Assembly (NCBI GenBank): GCA_022432975.1
Contig: CM039515.1
Location: 22,400,923-22,464,922 of the forward strand
Direction: 5' to 3'
Length of the DNA: 64,000 nt
DNA from: Begonia masoniana
Taxonomy: Eukaryota > Streptophyta > Magnoliopsida > Cucurbitales > Begoniaceae
A program made the translations under genes and the position numbers. Below the pieces are notes generated by a model. It was not told where the DNA came from. It was given only the letters and a program-made list of their open reading frames with translations, and did no database searches. Below are positions 1 through 8,451 of this stretch, piece after piece; position 1 is the first letter of the stretch; each line of letters begins with the position of its first letter.

Positions 1-595
1 CAGTCCATGCATAAATTGGAATACCTTATCCTCATTCCTGTGCACAAGGTGTCCAGCAAACCTGGACAAGGTCTCAAACTGTCTACTGTACTCGGACACG
101 GACTCCGTCTGCTTCAAGTTCAGGAATTCCACCTTCTTTACAGTCTGGACGGTGCTTTTAAAGTATTTCTCACATAAGGTTTCCTTGAATTGTGACCAAG
201 ACATTGCCAGAACATCAGTGGTGGTCTCCATGGTTTTCCACCAAAGTTGGGCATCCCCAGGCAAATGGAAATTTGCCAAAGTGACTTTGTCTCCTCCTCC
301 AACGTTGGCACATCTGAACATACTTTCAATCTTCCTAAGCCATCCCTCAGCAACAACTGGATTGGATGACTGTCCATCAAACGTGGGCGGTAGTAATCTC
401 CGGAATCTGTCTCCCGTTTGCTCATTGTTGGAACACGAGTTGGCACTCCCTTGCACATCTCGGTTCAGAAGCAGTCCCAATTGTTCAGACTGCTGACGTA
501 CCAAGCTGTCAGCTCCCTAATCACACTAAGATTTATCTCACTTCTCACATTGGCATTTTCTCGTTCACTCTTGGTCTTCCTGGTCGTCTAGCCAT
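1..595 (-). pseudogene. gag: Tekay-type gag fragment, runs off the left edge
   Basis: Reading the minus strand from a start at 595 gives MARRPGRPR, the same Gag N-terminus as TekB (start at 17811). Further in, about 360-1 encodes the capsid region in one open frame: WLRKIESMFRC, AQLWWKTMETTTD, LNLKQTESVSEYSRQFE, LSRFAGHLVHRNEDKVF. Between the start and the capsid part the frame is broken, with a stop about 16 codons in. It is a close relative of TekB gag but does not belong to it. The expected tRNA-Met primer site and LTR are not found to the right, so the copy is truncated near 600-620. Confidence 0.85.
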
Positions 596-864
596 TTTGG
601 CTAAATTCCTGGACAAGGTTTAATTACTCCTCTAAATATCTAGCAACTGGGCTTATATCCACAAAAGATCAAAGCATATATAACAAAATATCATCTGAAA
701 TCAGAATATCGGCACCGTGTTACGTCCGCCGTTTTTTGAAGATCCAACCACTGAGAATCTTGCATATCCCGTCACCATACATTGCCTGCCAAGAGTTTTG
801 ATACACATCTTGAAGGATAAGGGATATAGACAGTCTCAGTTGCTTTAAAGTGCAAGTGAGAGAT
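596..864 (+). other. Non-coding stretch, probable internal 3' end of a copia-type element
   Basis: No open frame of note. The last bases (GCAAGTGAGAGAT, about 852-864) followed by TGTTGGAATA look like the polypurine tract/3' LTR junction typical of Ty1/copia elements. The junction with the gag fragment lies somewhere around 600-625 and I cannot place it exactly. Confidence 0.35.
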
Positions 865-1496
865 TGTTGGAATACTGTGCCCAACATCAAATGTTATGCA
901 TTTTTTATTGCTGTAAATACAAATAATTTTTAGGAAGTATTTTTAATGTTTGCTTATTATATGCTTTATAAATTCAAAGAAAATCCTTGATTATTTGTGC
1001 AATTTTAATTTACATCTATTTGATATATTGGGATTAATTTAAAAAGAAACATCATAATAGTCCATTACTGATAGTTAAGTAAAGATCTTCAAATTACTAA
1101 AAGTCATAAATACAGTTCACTTCGTTGAGAACGTTTTAACTTTTAGTCAATCCCGCTATATATGTATTGACATAGTGATTGTATTTTATATATATGATTA
1201 TACGGCCTGGACCAGATGAAATTATTGTTCTTATAATTTCCGTTAAATAAGAACAATTAATTTTATCATAATGCTGGTCCTATGTGTATGATCTTAGTCA
1301 TTGTATTTTAGTAACTCCATGTTGTCCTTTTAATTTATCTTTATTTCCTCGGTAAGTTTTGTATAGTTACAATACACATAAACCTGGTATTTGGGAATAA
1401 TTAAATGGGGCTGGGAAATGCTAACATTGATCAAGACATCCCAATATTAAGAATTCCCTTGTTGTGTTCAGTTCGGATTGAATAATTAGCGCGCAA
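865..1496 (+). mobile_element. Probable copia-type 3' LTR, cut by the assembly gap
   Basis: Starts TGTTGGAATACTGTGCCCAACA, itself a short inverted repeat, directly after a purine-rich tract, as copia LTRs do. The interior is AT-rich and non-coding. The right end is lost in the run of N, so no target duplication can be checked. It may alternatively be ordinary AT-rich non-coding DNA. Confidence 0.4.
1209..1280. repeat. 72-bp imperfect inverted repeat (hairpin)
   Basis: GGACCAG at 1209-1215 pairs with CTGGTCC at 1274-1280. The inner arms (AATTATTGTTCTTAT against ATAAGAACAATTAATT) also pair, leaving a short loop around 1236-1245. It lies inside the AT-rich putative copia LTR. Confidence 0.7.
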
Positions 1497-1596
1497 NNNN
1501 NNNNNNNNNNNNNNNNNNNNNNNNNNNNNNNNNNNNNNNNNNNNNNNNNNNNNNNNNNNNNNNNNNNNNNNNNNNNNNNNNNNNNNNNNNNNNNNN
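1497..1596. other. Assembly gap (100 N)
   Basis: Exactly 100 unknown bases, a conventional placeholder length, so the true distance is unknown. The sequence right of the gap opens with a 75-bp tandem duplication, which may explain the break. Confidence 0.98.
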
Positions 1597-2010
1597 CCTC
1601 CAAATTCCTATTTCTGCTTCTTCCGTTGACTTTGTCGTCGCAGATTGTTTTGTACAACGTCTCGGTAGAAACCTCCAAATTCCTATTTCTGCTTCTTCCG
1701 TTGACTTTGTCGTCGGCAGATGTGTTCGACTTCGGCAACTTCACGGGCATTCCGCGTCTTTTTTTTAAGCTTTACGTCTTTTAGCCAATTACTCTTAACA
1801 CTTCCAACAGTCATTTTAAAATGTTTTCACAGGTCACTTAGCTCCATTGATGTCCAATTGATTCTCCGCTGCAAGTTTTAAAATATATTTAGTTTTAGAA
1901 AAAGTCAAATTTTGGCTGTCGAGTGAAATTTTAAATTTAGCTTCAAGACGTCATGGTTCGGTTCAGCGTTATGAGTAGCAAACTGGGTTCAGATAACTCG
2001 GGGCGTTACA
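1597..2010 (+). mobile_element. LTR-K: 3' part of a Tekay-type LTR
   Basis: Resembles the terminal region of TekA's LTR: CTATTTCTGCTTCTTCCGTT, GTCGTCGGCAGATG, CGCTGCAAGTTTT and the end GGGTTCAGATAACTCGGGGC followed by GTTACA at 2005-2010. The opening block is tandemly duplicated (copies start at 1597 and 1672, period 75). The 5' part is in or beyond the gap. CATTT at 2011-2015 would be its right target duplication, unconfirmed. Confidence 0.7.
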
Positions 2011-2435
2011 CATTTAGTGACCGGGTCATGTTTTAATTATGCACGTGGGGAGCACATGTCCATCAGATGATGTTTCCCTATTTCACCGGAAGATGAAGTA
2101 TATTTCCTCGCCGGATGATGTAAGTGATAATTTGTCGTTTAGTGATCGGATGATATAGAGCTTGTAAGCTATCGGAAGATGTCTTAGATGAACACGTGAA
2201 TCTCACATGTCTATCGGTAGATGTTTTAATTGGTCACACGAGATGCACGTGATCGTCGGTCGATGCGAGTATTCGCATCTGCCGATAGGTGTTTAAACGA
2301 GTCATGTGGGGTGCACGTGCCATCCGGAAGACGCAATGTCTATCGGTTGATGCATGCAGACCCATGCAACTTGTACGTCGATTGGAAGCATGTACGAGGG
2401 ACTAATTTTCCATCCGTTAAGTTGAAGTCTTTAAG
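2011..2435 (+). mobile_element. LTR-L, left part: degenerate short repeats with CACGTG motifs
   Basis: Non-coding and made of diverged short repeats built on ATCGGTAGATG, GGATGATG and GTGCACGTG. TekB's 5' LTR has the same words in the other orientation at about 18390-18560. CACGTG or ACGTG cores occur repeatedly. TekA is inserted at its right end: TTAAG at 2431-2435 recurs at 12406-12410. The LTR therefore continues at 12411. Confidence 0.6.
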
Positions 2436-2583
2436 TGTAACACCCGGTTTATTAGAATTAAAATAATCTATTAATCTTCTAAGTGTGAATTTTATAGAAT
2501 GAAATTAGGGGTAAAATCAATTAGGTTAATGAGTAACTAAGTGAGGGCATAAGGGTAATTGTCAATTTTGCAAATGGATAACG

Positions 2584-2592
2584 TATTTAAGG
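2584..2592 (+). promoter_or_regulatory. TATA-like box TATTTAAGG of the Tekay LTRs
   Basis: TATTTAAGG follows GATAACG and sits about 105 bp before the first candidate splice donor. The same word stands at the same place in the TekA 3' LTR (10263), LTR-G (57604) and, in reverse, LTR-N; TekB's LTR has the close variant CATTTAAGG. Conservation across diverged LTRs suggests the core promoter; the transcription start is not known. Confidence 0.45.
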
Positions 2593-2696
2593 AAAGAGTA
2601 AATGAGGTATAGCCGTCATACTCATTTCACTCTCGATTTTCAGCTCAACCCAGCAGAGCTCTCTAGGCGATTTCCTCACCGATTCCTCCAACCCAG

Positions 2697-3557
2697 GTGA
2701 GTTTTGATTCGATTAATTGCTGATTTTAGTACCTAGGTAGCTTAAGGATCCCAACGTATGCATTTTGTTAATGTTACGAGTGAGAGATTCTGCTTGAGGA
2801 TTAGAGCAGAATCGGGAATGTTAGATAAATAGAAATGCCCAACCCACTCCTTAGATTTCTGAATAGCTTAGATTGAGGTTTAACGTTCTGTTTATGAATA
2901 TAGGTGAACAAACCCCCGAAGTAGCTCTTAACCGAGCATTTGCAAGGAATCCAGGTAAGTAAAGTATTGCTTGTGCCTTCGGGCCTACATCACAAAACAG
3001 TAGGTTTATGTATGCTTGAATATTTCTATTGTCATGCATCATGTTTTTGTTAAAAGTTACGAAAATGAATTTCATGTAAGGAATGGTAAGGTATGAACTG
3101 TATGCGACAGACAAACTATTAAGGGAACTAATCACCCCTTAACTTATGAAGAGATTTAGACATTGGGAGAATTGATCCCACTCCCAAGGGAACCATGGGA
3201 TCAGATCAGCTGTTAAGGGAATTCATCCGCCCCTTAATTGAGTATGAGGATGTAGACATTGGGAGAATTGATCCCACTCCCAAGGGAACCATGGGATCAG
3301 ATCAGCTGTTAAGGGAATTCATCCGCCCCTTAATTGAGTATGAGGATGTAGACATTGGGAGAATTGATCCCACTCCCAAGGGAACCATGGGATCTGATCA
3401 TGATATGAACGAATATGTATGCCACTGAGAGGAGAAAATAGAAACTGCATATTTAGGAGTTTAAGCTCAACATTTTATTTCATTCATATACTGCTTTACT
3501 TACTTAGCATTAGGCTAATAGATGAGTTTTGTGATGTAGGTGAAGAAGTGTTAGCAG
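2697..3557 (+). other. LTR leader module: candidate introns, internal exon and microexon
   Basis: Candidate donor CCCAG|GTGAGT at 2697 and acceptor GAATATAG|GTGAAC at 2903/2904 give a 207-nt intron. A 51-nt exon (2904-2954) ends at CCAG|GTAAGT. A second candidate intron (2955-3539) opens with the hairpin GCCTTCGGGC (2975-2984) and CCTACATCACAAAAC (2984-2998). It closes with the exact reverse complement GTTTTGTGATGTAGG (3526-3540). An 18-nt segment (3540-3557) then ends at CAG|GTGTGT. The 3' LTR carries the same module. Splicing itself is inferred. Confidence 0.55.
3150..3400 (+). repeat. 96-bp minisatellite inside the second leader intron
   Basis: ATGGGATCAGATCAGCTG recurs with period 96 (3195, 3291, and a variant at 3387), with TTAAGGG, CGCCCCTTAA and TTGGGAGAATTGATCC in each unit. 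The 3' LTR has the same copies from 10875. LTR-G, TekB and LTR-N carry diverged versions at the same place. A short frame through it is a by-product of the repeat. Confidence 0.9.
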
Positions 3558-3958
3558 GTGTGTCTCCTGATCATGTTGAGGAATAGTGGACGTTGGAGGA
3601 GTGCATTCAGGCCTCGACATGGTAACTGATGGGGCGGTTTAGCATGTTGTTTACAGATGTAGAGGTTTAGTGGATAATGATTTAAATTGAGTATATGGAG
3701 TTTTTAGTAAAGGAGATTACAGCTGCTTGACTTCGTTTTCGAGAATTTCTGATTTTCATGTTCTTACTGATTTTGATCAATACAATGACTTGGAGTGTTA
3801 TGAATGGATTTTTGGTAAAATGTTTTAAGTCTGTTAGATAGTCGAATCTTTCTCGGGTTATAGACAGGTTGTTTAGTCCATTGGTGGGAATTGAATAATT
3901 TTGTATCAGTGGATATGTGTAGAGGTTTATTGCGTTCTGTTGAAAGGAATTGTGTTGA

Positions 3959-6095
3959 TGTCTATCGGAAGAGGGAAGCATTTGTCTTCCGGCTGACGTC
4001 ATCGGAAGAGTAAAGCATTTGTCTTCCGGCTGACGTCATCGGAAGAGTAAAGCATTTGTCTTCCGGCTGACGTCATCGGCAGAAGAAGTGTAATGGAAGT
4101 CGGGTGAGTATGTCTTCCGGCTGACGTCATCGGAAGAGTAAAGCATTTGTCTTCCGGCTGACGTCATCGGCAGAAGAAGTGTAATGGAAGTCGGGTGAGT
4201 ATGTCTTCCGGCTGACGTCATCGGAAGAGTAAAGCATTTGTCTTCCGGCTGACGTCATCGGCAGAAGAAGTGTAATGGAAGTCGGGTGAGTATGTCTTCC
4301 GGCTGACGTCATCGGAAGAGGAAAGCATTTGTCTTCCGGCTGACGTCATCGGAAGAGGAAAGCATTTGTCTTCCGGCTGACGTCATCGGAAGAGGAAAGC
4401 ATTTGTCTTCCGGCTGACGTCATCGGAAGAGTAAAGCATTTGTCTTCCGGCTGACGTCATCGGAAGAGGAAATAGGTATTTTGTCGTTTACTGACCGGAA
4501 GAGGGAAGTCTACCGGTAGATGTCTCATGTTTGTCTTCCGCTGACGTCATCGGCAGAAGAAGTGTAATGGAAGTCGGGTGAGTATGTCTTCCGGCTGACG
4601 TCATCGGAAGAGTAAAGCATTTGTCTTCCGGCTGACGTCATCGGAAGAGTAAAGCATTTGTCTTCCGGCTGACGTCATCGGAAGAGTAAAGCATTTGTCT
4701 TCCGGCTGACGTCATCGGAAGAGTAAAGCATTTGTCTTCCGGCTGACGTCATCGGAAGAGTAAAGCATTTGTCTTCCGGCTGACGTCATCGGAAGAGTAA
4801 AGCATTTGTCTTCCGGCTGACGTCATCGGCAGAAGAAGTGTAATGGAAGTCGGGTGAGTATGTCTTCCGGCTGACGTCATCGGAAGAGTAAAGCATTTGT
4901 CTTCCGGCTGACGTCATCGGAAGAGTAAAGCATTTGTCTTCCGGCTGACGTCATCGGAAGAGTAAAGCATTTGTCTTCCGGCTGACGTCATCGGCAGAAG
5001 AAGTGTAATGGAAGTCGGGTGAGTATGTCTTCCGGCTGACGTCATCGGAAGAGTAAAGCATTTGTCTTCCGGCTGACGTCATCGGAAGAGTAAAGCATTT
5101 GTCTTCCGGCTGACGTCATCGGAAGAGTAAAGCATTTGTCTTCCGGCTGACGTCATCGGAAGAGGAAAGCATTTGTCTTCCGGCTGACGTCATCGGAAGA
5201 GTAAAGCATTTGTCTTCCGGCTGACGTCATCGGAAGAGTAAAGCATTTGTCTTCCGGCTGACGTCATCGGAAGAGTAAAGCATTTGTCTTCCGGCTGACG
5301 TCATCGGAAGAGTAAAGCATTTGTCTTCCGGCTGACGTCATCGGCAGAAGAAGTGTAATGGAAGTCGGGTGAGTATGTCTTCCGGCTGACGTCATCGGAA
5401 GAGTAAAGCATTTGTCTTCCGGCTGACGTCATCGGAAGAGTAAAGCATTTGTCTTCCGGCTGACGTCATCGGAAGAGGAAAGCATTTGTCTTCCGGCTGA
5501 CGTCATCGGCAGAAGAAGTGTAATGGAAGTCGGGTGAGTATGTCTTCCGGCTGACGTCATCGGAAGAGGAAAGCATTTGTCTTCCGGCTGACGTCATCGG
5601 AAGAGTAAAGCATTTGTCTTCCGGCTGACGTCATCGGCAGAAGAAGTGTAATGGAAGTCGGGTGAGTATGTCTTCCGGCTGACGTCATCGGCAGAAGAAG
5701 TGTAATGGAAGTCGGGTGAGTATGTCTTCCGGCTGACGTCATCGGAAGAGTAAAGCATTTGTCTTCCGGCTGACGTCATCGGAAGAGTAAAGCATTTGTC
5801 TTCCGGCTGACGTCATCGGAAGAGTAAAGCATTTGTCTTCCGGCTGACGTCATCGGCAGAAGAAGTGTAATGGAAGTCGGGTGAGTATGTCTTCCGGCTG
5901 ACGTCATCGGAAGAGTAAAGCATTTGTCTTCCGGCTGACGTCATCGGAAGAGTAAAGCATTTGTCTTCCGGCTGACGTCATCGGCAGAAGAAGTGTAATG
6001 GAAGTCGGGTGAGTATGTCTTCCGGCTGACGTCATCGGAAGAGGAAAGCATTTGTCTTCCGGCTGACGTCATCGGCAGAAGAAGTGTAATGGAAG
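3959..6095 (+). repeat. TGACGTCA minisatellite array (37- and 54-bp units)
   Basis: Roughly 50 units. The 37-bp type contains AAAGCATTTGTCTTCCGG and the 54-bp type contains GTAATGGAAGTCGGGTGAG. Both end CTTCCGGCTGACGTCATCGG, and both types are mixed irregularly. Each unit contains the 8-bp palindrome TGACGTCA (core of plant TGA/bZIP and CRE-type sites), flanked by CTTCCG...CGGAAG inverted arms. The 3' LTR has a short version. Confidence 0.93.
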
Positions 6096-6620
6096 TCTTG
6101 AGCGACATGGGTCTGTGGCCGAGTACAACAGGGGGACAATTTGAGTCTCTGTCAAGGTTTGTGGATACCTCGTCATAGGAATGAGGACAAAAGTCGTTTC
6201 CAATACTGCAAGGTGTAAAGCCAGAAATTTTACAGATGAGTCAAGTATTCAGGCATCAAAGGCTTGTCATCAGTGAAGTAGTGTCTACTGCATGGAGGCA
6301 GAAGAAGCTGAAAGAAGTGTGCTGGACCAAAGGAAGACCCGCGAACGTTCTTTCAGCCCCACCCAGCAGAGAGGGATAAAGAGGCCTGCTGAAGGCCAGG
6401 GTATCAGGGTACTGAAAGAAGGTACCTGATGCCAAGAAGTTTCCTCAGTGCATGAAATGTATGAAGAGCCACCTGGGCGAGTGTAAGTTTGGGACTGGTA
6501 AGTGTTATAATGTGAGGAGTTTGGACATTCGCTTAAGGATTGCCCGAAGCCCAGAGTCCTTCGATGTTTCAACTGTAATAAGACTGGCCACGTCATCAGA
6601 GACTGCCCAACGTTGAAGAG
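6096..6620 (+). pseudogene. gag: TekA gag remnant
   Basis: Starts in mid-gag at GGGTCTGTGGCCGAGTAC, corresponding to GSVAEY in TekB Gag, so about the first 90 or more codons are missing. The rest is broken by several indels and stops. Two CCHC zinc knuckles are still legible near 6490-6610; in the first (before FGHSLKDC) one base is missing, while the second ([15 protein letters not shown]) is intact and in frame with the protease. It cannot supply Gag. Confidence 0.85.
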
Positions 6621-8451
6621 TGGCCCTGCTAAGATAAAACCGAGAATATTTTCCATGATGGAGTCGGGCGAAGAGGACCAGCCCGCTGTTGTGTCAGGTA
6701 CTATATTGGTTAATTCTATGCCTGCTTTTACCTTGCTAGATTCAGGAGCAACCCATTCTTTTGTTGCGTCTGCTTTTGCTGATAAGTTAGAAGTACAATC
6801 CACACCTTCTAGGCATGTATTCAATGTTGCTTTACCCTCTGGTGAACATTTACATTCCAACCAAGTGTTGCATGATTGCATGGTATTAGTAGGGGACAAA
6901 AATCTATCTGCTGATTTAATTGTTATGGATATAATGGGATTTGATGTAATCTTAGGAATGGATTGGTTGTTCAAACACCACGCCATAATTGATTGTAGGA
7001 CTGGGATAGTTAGTTTCCAACCCCCTGGTGGTTTGAAACATACCTTCCAAGCTTCAGAGAAGAGTAAGGAAATGTCTGTTATGACTTCTTTAAATTTTAG
7101 ACCTTCACCATGCAAGGAGTACTTGTGCTTCTTGGCATGTGTTCTAGATACACAACTTGTAGGTAAGGCAACTCCTCAAAATATCCTTGTTGTCCAAGAC
7201 TTCCCTGAAGTGTTTCTAGATGACCTTCCCGGTTTGCCACCAGATAGAGAAATTGAGTTTGTTGTAGATGTCTACCCTGGAGCTGAACCTGTGTCTAAAA
7301 ATCCCTATAGGTTAGCACCTGCAGAACTCAAGGAATTAAAAGAGCAGTTGGAAGAGTTGTTAGAGAAAGGGTTCATACGCCCGAGCTTTTCACCGTGGGG
7401 TGCACCTGTCCTTTTTGTCAAAAAGAAGGATGGATCAATGCGCATGTGCATCGATTATAGAGAACTGAATAAGTTAACTGTTAAGAACAAGTATCCCCTG
7501 CCTAGGATTGATGATTTATTTGACCAGCTCAATGGTGCAAGAGTTTTCTCTAAGATTGATCTGAGGTCAGGTTATTATCAGTTGAAGGTTAAATCTGAAG
7601 ATATCCCAAAGACTGCCTTTCGCACAAGGTATGGGCATTATGAGTTTTTGGTTATGTCTTTTGGTTTGACAAATGCACCAGCAGCATTCATGGACCTTAT
7701 GAACAGAGTGTTTCATGAGTATTTGGACAAGTTTGTCATTGTATTTATAGATGACATTCTAATCTATTCCAAAACCAAGGAGGAGCATGCAGAACACTTA
7801 AACTTAGTGTTAGGATTACTGAAACAGCACCAATTATACGCCAAGTTTTCTAAGTGTGAATTTTGGTTGGACCAAGTTCACTTTTTAGGACATGTCATTT
7901 CTGGAAATGGATTATCTGTTGATCCAGCTAAGGTTCAAGCAGTTAGGGAATGGCCCCAACCGAAGAATGCCACCGATATCAGAAGTTTTCTTGGACTAGC
8001 AGGATACTATAGAAAGTTCATTGAAGGATTTTCAAAGATTGCTACACCTCTCACTAAGTTGACTAGGAAGAATGTAAAGTACACATGGACCGATGAATGT
8101 GAACTTAGTTTCCAAACTTTGAAACAGAAACTGACCAATGCTCCTATTTTAACCCTTCCAGTTGAAGGTGGTAAGTATAGTATTTACTGTGATGCATCCA
8201 AGATTGGTCTTGGTTGTGTGTTGATGCAAGATGGAAAGGTAATAGCCTATGCTTCTAGACAGTTGAAAACTCATGAGAAGAATTACCCTACACATGACTT
8301 AGAATTAGCTGCTGTGGTATTTGCACTTAAAATTTGGAGACATTATTTGTATGGACAATCTTGTGAAATATTTTCCGACCATAAGAGCCTGAAGTACATT
8401 TTCACACAGAAGGAACTAAACATGAGGCAACGTAGATGGTTGGAATTGTAA
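6613..8451 (+). pseudogene. pol: TekA pol, first part: protease, reverse transcriptase, RNase H
   Basis: 612 codons. Aspartic protease active site DSGATHSF at residues 43-50. RT from about residue 200 to 450, with [20 protein letters not shown] (283-301), [12 protein letters not shown] (349-360) and the catalytic FIDD (378-381). RNase H from about 520, with YCDASK and SDHKS. No internal stop before codon 613. The frame is open upstream into the second zinc knuckle, so 6613 (TTG) is not a true start; a fused gag-pol polyprotein is normal in this clade. It ends early because one base is missing near 8446-8449 compared with TekB and TekF, which throws the integrase into another frame. Confidence 0.93.

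Larger units (their letters stand above)
2436..6095 (+). repeat. TekA 5' LTR, 3' end deleted, array expanded
   Basis: Matches the 3' LTR (10115-12405) almost base for base up to about 3960. From there the minisatellite array is about 2.1 kb instead of about 0.4 kb. It never reaches the GGGGCGTTACA terminus: at 6095 the text passes from array (GTAATGGAAGTC) straight into gag. Contents in order: TATA-like box, two candidate leader introns, a 96-bp minisatellite, then the TGACGTCA array. Confidence 0.9.

Noticed and set aside
3195..3428. 77-codon frame starting MGSDQLLREF (also at 10875)
   Set aside because: It is a read-through of the 96-bp minisatellite in a candidate intron; relatives have diverged with indels.
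3959..6095. CRISPR-like look of regular repeats
   Set aside because: Units are contiguous 37/54-bp variants of one sequence without unique spacers, in a plant LTR.
6285..7115. 276-codon minus-strand frame
   Set aside because: Antisense shadow of TekA gag/protease; a similar shadow occurs opposite TekB.
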